DNA of 64,000 nt from Limanda limanda. Taxonomy: Eukaryota > Chordata > Actinopteri > Pleuronectiformes > Pleuronectidae. A model generated the notes under the pieces. It saw only the letters and a list, made by a program, of their open reading frames with translations, was not told the origin of the DNA and did not search any database. This document shows, piece after piece, positions 51,561-64,000 of the stretch (its first letter is position 1; every line of letters begins with the position of its first letter). The translations under genes were made by a program, and so were the position numbers. The stretch is taken from the NCBI RefSeq assembly GCF_963576545.1, contig NC_083651.1, positions 20,168,248 to 20,232,247 on the forward strand, in the 5' to 3' direction.

Positions 51561-53039
51561 ATGTATAATGTGTGTATAAGCATAATGACAACATCAGTGA
51601 TAATAATGAATCACAATAATGAATTTTAATTAATCTGTTCTTTCATTGCTTCAGGCCTCTTCTGTAACGCATAGATTTTTAGGAAAGAACTCGAGACGTC
51701 TTAATATAATATAACATGAATAAAGAACTGTTTTGTGTCCGGCCTTATAAATATGAGAAGATGGATGAGAAAACAAGTGATTTCCTTATTAGGTTCAGGA
51801 GTCAAAGGCCTTCTTCCAGAGCTGTGGGCTTCAAGAGCCCAGAAGATTAAGACATATATTGGATTCATGATGGGGGCCACCAAGTTCATTTTCAAAATAA
51901 AACTGAATATTATTCACAGTCCTTTTAAAATTCAGATTGCCGGCTGACCTGTGACTTGGAAGTAGTGTATTACATTTGCAATGAGCTGCCGCTATGTCAC
52001 CAGAAGGGAAAAAAATCCCATTTCTTGCTCCTTTGCCAGTGGAATTATGGGATTAGACCCAACCACAGTTTAAGGAATTATGAGAGAAACAAATATATTG
52101 TAAAGTAAAATTGTGTTCCTCTCACATGTATCCCTTTTACTGCAAGGCGTTAATTCTTTAAAGCAATGCAGCTGAGACAGATATCTGTACCGAGAAAACA
52201 CTGTAGTGAGGAGACACAAAAACAGTCCTGCTTTGTAAGTCAGTGGAAATCTCCCACTGGTGATATTATAAGAGATACTTGCACACAGCTCTGGCTGATT
52301 TTCATATATATTAAAATCACTACCTACTGTGGCATATGAAATTGTGCAAACCGCTAAGGCCTAAGCTTACCGTTCAAACTTCTGCTTCTCTTTTTATTCA
52401 GATTCTCCTCCTGATTCTTTGACCCTGAAAAAGGTGGCCAGTAATCTCATTCACACACTGTTTGCATCGCAGACCCCCGAGTACCCGACATAAGACCACA
52501 GAAGTAATATTGACATTGTTCAGCTGCATGAAAAGTTGTCATACACAAACATTATGAAAAGTGAACGCTTCCCTCAAAGCTATAGCTCCCGGTATAATAG
52601 AAATCTTCATTTAAACCCCCCTCCAGGACAATGGAGATCTGCGTGTGTATGTGCGGTCCTGCCAGAGAGATATCAGTGTTATTTAGTCATAATTCTAACT
52701 ATACCATTACAATACAGAGTGCTTTGAGAAATCGAGGGAATATGCTGAGAATAATCACTCAACAGACCTGGTTTGAGGGCTGCACCACACATGGTAAGAA
52801 AAGCCACAACTTCAGCATGGTTAGCTCATTCCTAGTACCCCCCAACCCCCCAGCCCCCACCCCTCATCGCCCTTCCATCCAACCCCCCATCTCCCTGCAC
52901 CAATGCCTGCCTCATCACTCCACACAAAATATCCCACCCTTAATTGGTCTGTGCTCCTCCAACATGTTTGTAATGAAAAAGCAGCACATAATTCTTAGTT
53001 TGTTGGCTGGCAGAGCCCAATTTACAAAAGTGGAGGTTG
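51561..53039. other. Intergenic segment, no gene seen
   Basis: Single-copy DNA with a C-rich patch at about 52,839-52,892. The open frame 52,631-53,155 (+) is not convincing: no domain, and its composition is driven by the C-rich patch. Confidence 0.35.
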
Positions 53040-53345
53040 GTGATAAGCAGAGACAGTACGGCTGTGGAGTGCTAGGAACAATGAATCACCCCGCTGCCAG
53101 GGTTGAGCAGAATATAATTGAGTCCAACATCTCTGAGCACTTTCACCATAATTAATGATAATCTGTAACAGAGGAATCTGAGATTCCAGTTCACAGAACT
53201 GTTTAATTAGGCCCAGTAATGAAAGCACAGGCACTACAAGAATATGGCCGGCCTCATGATTAATGATTTGTGCTACTGAACACAAAAGTGCTGCACCGTT
53301 AACTCCAACGGATGCTACTGTGTTTCCCTGGCATTTACAGAACAC
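53040..53345. other. Candidate conserved non-coding element
   Basis: About 300 bp of repeat-free sequence with several homeodomain-type cores (ccataattaatgataatc, ctgtttaattaggccc, catgattaatgatttg) and balanced composition. This is typical of enhancers in gene-poor intervals. Conservation itself cannot be seen here. Confidence 0.3.
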
Positions 53346-54760
53346 CAAAATACATATGGAGCTGTTTGCATCCCCTATATAACACAGGGTAAATACCTTT
53401 ACTTGTCTATACGCATAGGATCCTATTTTTATTATTCAATTATCTGGTTTAGTCAAAGGGTTTTTTTCACCTCTATTGGAATAACATTTCAATTTGATAT
53501 AAGATGGATAGAATATACAATTCCAGTTATATAGATAATATATACATACATAGGTGGATTTTTTTACCTGATAATAAAGAAGGTGTGTTTGTGTTTTTTA
53601 AAATTTAGCTTATTTCAATGTAAATATAGATTTGTCTCATTTTATTTGAGATGTAAATTATTCCACAATTCTATGACAGAATGTAAGAAACTTATATATA
53701 TATATACACAGGAGGAAATATTGAAATGTAATAAACGATAACATCAAATATAATGCAACCTTTGAAATGTGCTCAAATGTAGCTTGAAGCTCCTTTTCAA
53801 ACATAGCACCTGTGTATTTTCTTGGCTACACAGTAAAACCCACTACATACTTATACAGTTGTGATAAACCTCTGTACAAAAAAGATTGGCACGTGATGGA
53901 AAAATAAAATGTGTGGTACCATTCACTCAAGTAATAAAAAAGGACATAAGAATTGAGGTCTTTTACTTAAAAGTATGGATCACATTATTGAATGAAATGC
54001 TCCAGCTGATGTTTGTGCCTCGCAGGCATCTTTGTGGTTATTTCCTTGAAGTGTATAGCCAGAGTTGTGTGACATATCACAGCAGAAGGCAGGGATCTGC
54101 AGTCCCTATGTGCTAGACTGGCTCCACCTTTTAAACGGATCTCATGAAATGCACAGTAATACAGTCATACCATTACAGAAACAAAATAAGATTTTTGTTT
54201 GGCATGAATTGGATTTCTACTCCAGGAAAAAGAAAAAGCTATTAGTCACTCCCTGTCAGTTTGTTGACTGCTCCGAGTTTGACGTTCTGGTGCGCTACAC
54301 CTCTGAAGTTGAATTTCACACTTAGTTGCATATTTTAGACTTAATGCTTCCTTTGGTGAAAAATATGGTTTGGCAAATCAAGAGTCATGCTTAGCGACTT
54401 AATAGAAAGATCAGGCCGTTGTAAAATAATAGGAGCGGTATGCTGTGCAGGAACCTACCATTCATTCTATTCATCATACCTTTCAGTAAAATGCTGTCTC
54501 CATCAAGCAGATACTTGCCTGAGGAAATGACAGTGTGAGAGGCAATGAGTGCAAAAAACCAGGCACAGGAGCTCAACCCTCATAAATCTCTGACAAAACT
54601 TTCCCAAAATTGAGAAAAGAGGACATAAAAGAACGAGAGAGAAAAATAGATGTATTCCCGTGAAGGAAACGACTGTAACCGCCCACTCCCTTGCGCTCCC
54701 AGTCCCCATGTCTAAATCTTGTTTAGTTCTTTAATTCTACAGTTTCTGACCTGGATCTGG
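53346..54760. other. Intergenic segment, no gene seen
   Basis: AT-rich, with a short (TA)n at about 53,692-53,707. Nothing was recognised. Confidence 0.4.
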
Positions 54761-55115
54761 CCATCGTTGCACATGAAGGAAATTACAAAAGCCTCTCAGT
54801 CACAGCAGCCCAGCTTCCTCCTGCACCGCAGCATTTGTCATTGCCAAAACAGCAGAGTTTAATTAAGTGTTGTGAGCAGCCTAGTGAGAAACACACTTTA
54901 AATTAAACCTCAGAACATGCTGCCATTGGTTCTTTACCTTCTCAACAATCAGCGGGGTATACGGCATAAATTTCTATCTCTCAAGGGGGAAGGCAGCTGC
55001 TGCACCTCTAGCAATTCATAAACGGCTCGCCTCCCCAAGAGCAATCTCTATTACAGCACATTTCATTATAGCCCAGTTTGGAACCAGCAAGCACATGAAC
55101 GTGATAATTAATGTA
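54761..55115. other. Candidate conserved non-coding element
   Basis: Repeat-free stretch with acagcagcccagcttcctcc, gcagagtttaattaagtgtt, atgctgccattggttcttta and gaacgtgataattaatgtac. Balanced composition and clustered TAATTA-type cores suggest a regulatory element. This is an inference from composition only. Confidence 0.28.
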
Positions 55116-58100
55116 CTTTCCCCAACTAAAGATTTTATTTACTCTTTATGAATTAACGGTTGTTATCAGGGTTGAATAAAAATGTTTTGTATGTCAGTGC
55201 TTGTATGTAGGTGAAAATAATTACATGGCAAATTATCTTCTGAGGCATCAAGAAATTCTTGGTGCCAAGCAAAGGAATTAATTCAGTCTCCTCTACAGTG
55301 ATGGATGGTCAGGATTTCTGATTCAATTATAAATGTATAAGTATGGCTGTGATGATATCATGCAAGTTAAGATAAAAAGATGAGATGAGATAATGGTGGG
55401 AATTAGGGTATTACAGCCCAAGTACAGTATACATACAACTAACAATAGAGTAATACAGGTGGAAACAATATAATCAAGTTTAACCAATGGGAAAAGGTTT
55501 GGAAGAAGACGCACGATGCCATTGGCTGTTACATCTAAAGCAGAGAGAGTCGTTAGTTTTGAATTTAACTTATTCTAAAATATGTCCACCTCAGCAAAAT
55601 AGAACATTTAGACAAATTGACGGCTTAATTCAAAATGTATCAGCTTATTAAATTAAATCTAAAATATGCAAATAACAGTTTGTTGCCTACTAATGATATT
55701 TCATTATAGTGTCACATACATATCACGTATACATAATCTTATACCACAGAGGAATGACCACGGACTATAACCAGAAGGACATTTATAAGATAAGTCTCAC
55801 GATATTCAATATTTTTATTATTGCCATCAAATCCTATTAAGACCAAAACCAACAACATATTGATCCGACCAACAACACGTGTGATACAAAGCCTGAAATA
55901 GCTTGTTCTCCTGCGTCAGACACTTTAGTTGTCCAAACACGATTAAAAACATTTTTCATCGTTGTACTGGACGACACATTCCTTCATTAGAATAAACACG
56001 GCAATTTTAGTTTGTGCTGATCCTGCTGCCGTAAAATATTCATTATAATAATTCCCAAAATCACCCAGTGGTTTTAGGGGACTATATAATCTCCTTCATG
56101 AATGGAGGTATAGATTTGTAATCCATCCTTTTAAAGATTCATATCTTCTGAATGGATCTTTATGTGAATGGAGGTCGGAAAGTAGTAAGAGAAAGACCAA
56201 TCAGGGTTGTTGTTTTTTTTAAGAGAATTGCGGACAGTAACAAAGATACAGAGCATAGCCACTCTTATGCTTATTGATCCATTCCTTTCTGTATTTATTT
56301 TGCATGACAACAAGGCTTTTCCAGGCTGTTGCTGTCAGGTAAACATGAGTAATTCAGTGCGTTCGTCCGCTCAGCTCAGGTGCCGTGTATGGCCCCTTAA
56401 AGCTGCCTCATTCATAAACTCAGTCTATCTTGGATCCTAAGCAGGCCGAGTTGTTAAAAAAACACTCTGCTCTTGTGCCCATACTCCATCTAACAAGCCC
56501 AGCCCGGGCACAAACACAGAAACCAATCAAACTCAGCCCACATGAACCTTAAACAAAGGTGGAGGTACATCTCCTATCCATGTAGGATGACATTTTCTTG
56601 TCCTCCCTGTAGCTGCGGCTCCTACGTTTGAGTGATCAGACAGCCATTACAAGGTCCAGGTTTATTAGCGAGACCATATAGGCCCAACGCTCGCCGCGGT
56701 AGGTGTAATTCTCCAGAAAGTGTGTCAAGTTTAACTCTGTTGACTGATCCACACAACAGCTGGCTGAGAGTCTCACACCTCTGTGCACCAGCCCCGTGGG
56801 GGGGGGGGCAGCGGGTCTGTAGCTCCTGGGTGAAACCTCGACGTGCTTTTCATCGCTGCCTTGTTCATCCCGGAGCTGACACTCGCTTATACAAGGCAAC
56901 TTCCAAGTGCTAAATTGGATGATGCGTGTCTCCTCTTCACCTATAGTTTTAATATATACTGTGCACAAAAAAATGGTTAAACTTGCAATTTAGTAAGCTA
57001 TGACAGAATATGAACATTTTATGAAATTAAAGTCACAATTTTACCAGAATAAAGAACTTATTATATATGTATCTTTTAAGAAATAAGGTTCAAGGAGAAC
57101 CCATGCTCACCAAATTGTTAACTCCATTTTTTAACAAACTTTATTGTGAAACTATTAATCCCCTATGAAAAGCAAGCAGATGTTTCAAACAATCTACCGT
57201 CAACAACTATCAAACATTTATTTTCTCTACAACGGAGGCAACTTCCTTCAAATCTCTGTGGTTCTTTCTTTGGAGCAGACACAGTTTCTCACACAGTCTT
57301 TTTAAAGTCCTATAACTTAAAATAATGTTGTGCTGATAAGCCAAAATGTTAAGATCTACATTATTTGCAAAACGTATACTAAAGTTCAACTTAAAAATAT
57401 GCTCTACATTCCTTATGTTGACGCAGGTGACGGGCTGATCTTCTGATATTCCCCCTTAAAACGAAACAAAGCTGAAAATGTATTCTCGCAAATTTAAACT
57501 TTATTCTCGCAGAATTACTTTCTTTCGTGTAATATTGTAACTTAATTCTCAAAAATAGTTTTGTGTAGTCTTCAACATGACCCTTGTTCTTCTCGTAGTA
57601 ACAGGAGCATCAGTTATTTGTACATTTTCCTTTGATTAGCGCTTATTTTAACAAAGACCTTCTTACAGTATTTGCATTTGACTTATTTGCCAATGCTTTG
57701 TTGTTATGGTTCTTATCACGACCACTTCTCAGCAGCTAATTGTAACTTATGGGATAGCAACAGTGTAATCACACCCGTATAATAAATCTTAGGTTCAAAG
57801 ACATTGGATCCTGGTGGTAGATCACTTTAATCCTTGTTGCTGCAGTAACAACATGTAACATGTATCGGGACCTATTAGGGTCAGAGTTGGATCTCTTCCA
57901 TTGCTGATCATTTAAGGATGCTTCTCTGCTCTTCCTCGTTGCTTTGCCAAATGATATATGATCGCTTCTCCTCCGCTAGTTAATGTACACTATTAGCTCT
58001 GTATTTAAACACGATAATGTAATTGATTCACAAATTGATTTATCGATGTTAATTCAAGTGTTTCGTGTATTAATCACAGCAAAGAAATTAATTTAGTATA

Positions 58101-59629
58101 TTTTATGAGCTGTTGTGTGATCAACTAATGATATGAATTAATCAACTTTAATAAGAATTCAAACACTATTGTTCGGCTAATTTGTCACTTTGTTAGAGGG
58201 GGAATGAACAAGGGCCTCTTGATTTACAGCACATAACTCTACTGGAGCGTTTTAGTGACTTGCACGGCTTGTTTTAGGATCCTAGACGACACACTGACTT
58301 ATTAGACACACTTGTACAATCTATTTCTAATCGACAAGAGCAGCCCTGTAATAACTTCATCCTCTTTGGTCCTAAGAGGGGTATGGACCAAATTACTGTC
58401 AGGTAACTTGTCAAAATATAGATTTCCTATCATACAGCCATATTTCTTTTATTATTTCATTACAATGATATTGTTTAAAATTACCGTAGCTTAGTTTTCA
58501 GACAGGAAAGACATTTACTTGTATTTGCCTTTCACATATGTAGCAGGAAATTGTCCGGGTCAGACGCTTTCACGCCAACAGGGAAATATTTGTATTCTTT
58601 TTTGCCTTTTTCTCTATAGCAGGGAGTTTTCTGGACATAACACAGCTGTATTTTTTTACATTGCCTCAGGCAGACATTTTAAATATATTTGACAAGGGAG
58701 CTGACAGGAAAACGTCTGCAGCAACTTACTGAAATGTTTGTGTTCTCACATACAACCCCTCTGGAAAATGTCCAGAGTTCAATACGTGTTTGAAAGCAGA
58801 CAGTTTCTCCTGAACTCAAAGACTGCAGCACTGGTCTGCGCCTTTTGTGTGTCTCTGCTTACAGTGAATCAATCAAAGTGGTAGAAATGCTGGTCGTATT
58901 GCAATAAAACTGTTTCCACTCTTTGCTTTGAGTAAACAGAGCAATTGTTTAGCACTCCAGAGAGCCATCTAAGTAGTTCATTAGTGTCATGTCTTTAAAG
59001 TATTGATCTCTCCGGTCAATGGAAAAATAACAACCCTGTTATAAGCTACTTGTCCATAGTGGTGGGCAACATAAATTATTTAAAAAGGGCAGATTCACTG
59101 CGGCCATGGAGCCATCAATCATAAGATATAGCCATGACAAAAAGGCTATTCTTCACAGGTCCCTCCTCTCTCCTCCCCCCCAGAACAATTCTATCAGGCA
59201 GGTGAGTGTGAGGAGGCAGAATGACCCAATGTCACTCACATTGTTGCCTCTGCCTTTGAAGGGCCCAGCTCTCCCCTCGGCCCGGGAATGGGATGGCAAA
59301 ATAGATTCTCTGTGTTTACCGCTGGCCTCCCTCCCAGTGCACACTTCAATTTGTCTAATAATAAGAGGTGGACAGAAGAGTTGGGAGTTTCCCAAACAAT
59401 GGATGAATTTTTTATCAAATGGTTGAATTGAGTTGCAAGTGGCACGATATTTATTCATAGGTGTTTGTTCAGAGGTCTTCCGCTGAAGAGTGAGTGATAC
59501 AACAAGTCTAGAGGTTTGTATTGGGAAGGTTTTCCTCATCCTGTGCTAGCTGTGAGTCAAAATGATCAACGGATTATGATGTACATATCTGTTTCTGATT
59601 ATAATTTATATAACAATACATACTTTGTG
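55116..59629. other. Intergenic segment, no gene seen
   Basis: AT-rich single-copy DNA, with a poly-G run at about 56,798-56,807. No coding or RNA gene was recognised. The open frame 59,153-59,539 (-) has no recognisable domain. Confidence 0.4.
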
Positions 59630-59790
59630 TGGATCTAAAGATGGATAACATGACAGCTTCTCTAAAGTAAAGCCAATGCGTCTCAATCACCCCCTGGTGT
59701 CTGGCTGCAGTATAGGTCATAAATCGCGCCTCCTCCATGTTAATGGATGGGCATGACTAAAAAGTAAATGTACGCAATAAATATTTTTTC
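59630..59790 (+). repeat. Dispersed repeat, family A copy 3
   Basis: It reads tctaaagatggataacatga, then aagtaaagccaatg, tctggctgcagtataggtca and ctcctccatgttaatggatg, the same order as at 5,829-5,975. Confidence 0.65.
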
Positions 59791-62740
59791 CTCAAAGAAG
59801 GTTTCTGTCATTTTAGGTCGTTCATATCACACTACTGTTTGCTCAAGTGTTCATGTTTTTGTTAAGTTTGGTTTTAATTTGTTCTTTTTATAGCAGATAC
59901 TCCAGCCCTTGCTTGGCAAACTCTTATCTTTCAGAATTTGTCAACTGATTTTGGTTTTCATATTTAATTTTCTCAACAATCACTCATATGTTTTTTTGTA
60001 CAGTTTTACTGCAGTTTTTGTCACATTTTTTAATTTATTAAAATATATAACATCTAATGGAACCTCTCTTGCATTCATCCAGCTGTAATAGCAGACATCC
60101 CATTTCAATGGCTGGAAAGTAGAAATTAATTAGAGATAAAGCAAACTTAGCTTTTCTACATGTTTAACTAGAATTGCAATGATTACATATAAAGTTAATA
60201 GAAACTTAAGTGATCGTGCGTTTACTTTAATTGCAGAAGTAGCATGTTCTGTTTCAAGCAGACAGGGCTTAACAGCATTATTAACTAGAAGAACCTTTCA
60301 TTGGAAGGCCTGTGATCTAATTGGATGTCCTCTACAGATTCATTTAAGCTGTAGTAATTCATGGTCATAATGTGTGTCCTTTGTCTGGCATAAATCACCT
60401 CCCCAAAAAATGAACCCACCCCTGCATGAAGATCTACCTTAATAGCAACTCATCAGAAACACATAAGAGCATCGTAAATAAAGCCATGAAAAGGCGGCCA
60501 AGCAAATAAAAAACACAGGGAGATACTTAAGTGTGGCGGACGTGTCTTTTGACTGCGAGTTTCAAAACGCCACTTTGATTAATAATTGATTATATAAACC
60601 CTGTGCTACATGAAAGAGCAGGAAGAGCTGGCATTCTTGTGAGCGGCCAGCCAGTCAAACGGCACTTTGTTGTTTCAAATGCTCCCCGGCACGTCTGCGC
60701 CTTGGTCAGTCCTCTCCGCCAGCCAGCCCCGAGCCGCGGCACAAAGACAGCCTGACAGAGTGCCAGGGCTGCCGTGATGAAACGAGACATGCAGGGATAT
60801 GAATGACTACATCTAAAGGGGTAATTGCCGCAGAGCAGGAGCCTCCTACCTCGTTTCATTTAGTCTATTAGCAATTTATGGCCAGTCTCACTCGGCTCCA
60901 CGCAGGAGGGGTTTGATCTAAATTCTCATGAGCTCTTAGGTGTAACTGGGACCCAGTGGAGAGCCTGAGGGGGAAGAAACGTCTTTCACTTACACCACTC
61001 TTTTAATTCTCTTTGGCTCATCATTAATTTGTTGTCACGGAAAAGAGAGGTGAGCATTATATATATATCTAATAAATCTAATTACAGTTTATTGGGCTTA
61101 TGATGCAATTTATGAGTATATGAGGATTGTCAGTTTTTGCCTCTTAATGCACAAGAAGTTGATTAATAATATTTGCACATATAATAGTGACAGTGAACTT
61201 TCTGTGGTCAGTAACGGTCGTACTCTACACACTTCAATTGCAAATGTCTTATCATTCATTGCACATTCCTCTCCTTGTTTTTACAACATTTTGCACAATT
61301 TCTTTTCTATTCCTTATTATATTTGTATATTAATATTGTTTGCTATTCTATTACATTTTGATAATTATGCTTGCACAAAACACACCACAGCTAATACCTT
61401 GAATGTGTAAACCTACTTGGCAGAACCCTGATTCTGAGTATATAACCCCCTTGACTCAGAGACTGATTACTGTAGTGAATAAAATAGATGTAATACCAAA
61501 GAATTCAATGTCCGAGCAACAGCGAATTTTATAAAGTTTAAGAAATAATAGTTTGGGGTTCTGTGACGTTTTTGGCCAAATGTGCTGCTCTGGCCGGTGG
61601 TGGAGGTCAGTGGGGGGGGCTTCAGGCCGAAGGTGAAGTTGTGGTTGCTATCATAGGCCCCACTGGCTAATGCCTGGTGTCAGCCCCCCGCTGACAGGGA
61701 TGCAGATCTGGATGCATTGGGGTGGGGGGTTCTGACTGGTCCAGCAACAACAACAACAGGCAGGCAGAGTGGGCAGGCTAACTCTGTGTGATGGCTTCAT
61801 GCCGCTCCGGCCCAGTGGCCAGCGCACCAAGACATTGTGCTCATATTAACTAACTGGAATATCTTTCGGAGTCAGCAGTGTTCAGATGTAGAGGTTATTT
61901 GGGTTTAACAGCAAAGTAGATTCAATGTGTTCATATGGTCACAGTTTAACAAAGTCAGACACATTAACAGAGATTGTACAAGGCTGAGTAGTGTATGATA
62001 TCCACATTACTGAATAATCCTGCACCACAGTTATGAAATTATCTTTTGCTTATTGACCTATCCGAACTTTCATTCATTTATTATTACATTCATATCACCT
62101 ATACACTGTGCACAGGTGGAGTTATTCATCTGGATTGTGTGAGATCATATGTTTTCCCAACAATTTCATGATCTATAGCAGAAAAATGAATGAAGGAAAA
62201 CTCCATTTAACATGATATGAAAACATTGTTACACATCTACACAACAACATGACAACAACAACCTGAACTACAAGTACTGGATTCAATCGCTGGATGCACA
62301 CAATGTAACGGTCAAAAAGGACCAGTACACACATGAAGGTGGCAGCTGTTATTTATAAAGCAGATATTCCAGCCTGGCTCTCTCTTTTTTCAAAATTGAT
62401 ATATTATATATTTCTATTTTCTGTTTTTATTTTCTCATAACCCTGGTTGACAGTGACTGATGTGATTTTTTTTGTACTTTTGTTGTTGCTGTAATATACT
62501 GTTTCAAGTTAGCATTTTTGCAGAAGTTAAAACATTTACTGAAACATTGTGTGATTGCTATATATGCACCTCTTATAGCACCATCTTTATGGCAGTAATA
62601 GCAAATCATATAGTGTTTGTCCCACATTTCTTGTAACTTAATTTATTTTAAACATAAAAATGAAATAAATGAAAGGTCTGTGTAACATGATATGAGAACA
62701 TTGTCACACGTCTATACCACAACATGAAAATAGAGAAATA
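59791..62740. other. Intergenic segment, no gene seen
   Basis: Contains AT-rich single-copy DNA and a GC-richer patch at about 61,560-61,850. One minus-strand frame of that patch reads FTFGLKPPP and then STFGQ, but it is closed by a stop within about 40 residues. No gene is supported. Confidence 0.35.
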
Positions 62741-63100
62741 AAAATCTGCCTGAACGACTGTATATCCCCCCGTCCCCGGCCACTCCCCCCCCACTGTGCG
62801 GGACCATGTGGCTCCGCTGACTGACAGGTCTGGTGTTTGCTCTGAAACTCTCTGTGGCACCTCCCTCCACGGGGGCCACTGAACCACCAGCCCACAGGAG
62901 TGACTCCCACTGGGAGGGCCAGGCCCCGGCGCTTCCTCCCCTGGATGACCTGTGACACACCCAGTTTGCGCTTGGTGGCCTTGAAGAGACGGTGGTGGGG
63001 ATTTCTCCACGGCCAAGCAGCGGGTTGTAATTGATGTGGCAGAGACGTCAGCACTAATCTTTTGCTCTCTGACGGCCTCTCTGTAAGCCCCTCATCCACT
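62741..63100. other. GC-rich patch with overlapping minus-strand open frames, unassigned
   Basis: About 360 bp markedly richer in G+C than its flanks, with all three minus-strand frames open for 80-130 codons. One frame (62,704-63,099) contains RLFKATKRKLGVSQVIQGRK, which looks protein-like, but I know no family for it. It could be an exon, a pseudogene fragment, a CpG-type regulatory patch or chance in stop-poor DNA. Confidence 0.25.
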
Positions 63101-64000
63101 CCACTCCGAGACCTGCCGCACCAACCTCTGAAAACTGCTACCTAGTCAATTAGATCTCCTCTGTCTGTTCCCTGTTTTGTGTAAATATATCTCCTGTAGA
63201 CACCCACCATGCTCAGTTATCTGCACCAGCACATTCAGGCTGATTTCTTAATGTCGCCGCATGCCGCTATCAGCAAATGGAAAGCTCGGCTGATATCTCT
63301 CCCCGTGGTGGGCTGACTGATTATATATGGAATAGGAGGACGCTGTTGATTTTCATATTTGTATGGAGGATTCCTATCTCCCTCTGCATACCTTGGGTCC
63401 CACAGTGCATATGGATATTGTAATCACACAGTTGTATATTGTGTGCTGCACCCGGGGATACCATTACTAATTTTGTCTAAGTGGTGTGAATAGAGTCCAA
63501 TGGGAAGCGTATCACAAGCACGGCACTGTTCGGCGTTCACTCGTGCCCCAACAATGTCAGCAAGTTTGCTTTGGAGGACAAACCTTGTCACGTGAAGAGG
63601 TACGACTTGTTACTGTCGGGGGTGCACAGAGGACATCACAGCTCTCTTTGAATCTAGGCAAGAGAGAAGTAATGGTACCTGGTATCAAACAATAGTTTTC
63701 AAACCTCAGTAGTTGGACTACATAGGGTTCACTGCATCATCATGATTTGTGTTTTTAGCTGTAATTACAAAGAGAACTAAAAGATCATGTGAGGGCTCAG
63801 TACCTTTGATTGCAGGTTTTCTCACCTACAGTGATGTTTTAATCTTTTGACACAACAAACATTAATTTCTCTTTAATTTTCAGGTTATAAACTACACATG
63901 TTTGTGTTTGTCCACTGGGCTGTTTTGCACTGGGGCCAATGGTGATGTAGCTTTTTCCACAGATAATAATTTAATAATTCCAATTTAAAAGTTAAAGGAA
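63101..64000. other. Intergenic segment, no gene seen
   Basis: Single-copy sequence to the window end. The stretch 63,200-63,340 is repeat-free with balanced composition. The open frame 63,486-63,695 (+) has no recognisable domain. Confidence 0.35.

Noticed and set aside
61560..61850. Minus-strand peptide with FTFG and STFGQ, considered as a nucleoporin-like FG fragment
   Set aside because: A stop closes it within about 40 residues, and two FG words are not enough to support a family.

Overview
The window looks like nuclear DNA of a teleost fish, probably a percomorph. The evidence is one unmistakable vertebrate coding exon (the last exon of kcnj3, the GIRK1 potassium channel), canonical GT-AG introns, abundant CA/GATA/GA microsatellites, and several dispersed repeats whose wording I recognise from fish genomes. 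Gene density is very low. About 50 kb right of kcnj3 holds no convincing coding gene, which fits the gene-poor interval that follows KCNJ3 in other vertebrates (remembered synteny, not tested here).

Layout. (1) 1-4.63 kb: a two-gene mobile-element-like block. On the + strand is the last exon of a HECT-type E3 ubiquitin ligase with its catalytic Cys and -4 Phe. Convergent to it on the - strand is a complete four-exon gene for a 484-residue DDE integrase/transposase with an N-terminal helix-turn-helix. Its upstream side carries a striking array of GATATC / CTAGTCA repeats and a 50-bp near-perfect palindrome, which look like subterminal transposase sites. (2) 4.6-13.1 kb: non-coding, probably kcnj3 intron, with degenerate interspersed repeats. 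(3) 13,125-13,720: terminal coding exon of kcnj3, followed by about 1.2 kb of 3' UTR. (4) 15-33 kb: intergenic DNA with fish repeats, including a ~350-bp terminal-inverted-repeat element with target duplication at 31.9 kb. (5) 33.8-37.3 kb: a repeat hot spot. It has giant GATA arrays grading into GACA and GACG, a 175-bp unit duplicated exactly 1,001 bp apart, a 222-bp unit duplicated 275 bp apart with about two mismatches, and a transposon remnant with G-quadruplex potential. (6) 37-64 kb: intergenic, with microsatellites and several AT-rich single-copy stretches that read like conserved non-coding elements (impression only).

How it fits together. kcnj3 encodes a G-protein-gated inward rectifier subunit; its earlier exons are not in the window and should lie to the left. 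If so, the HECT/integrase block sits inside a kcnj3 intron, with the integrase antisense to the channel gene. The pairing of an apparently intact transposase with a catalytically complete HECT ligase is the most interesting system here. Whether they form one element cannot be decided, because the left end is outside the window.
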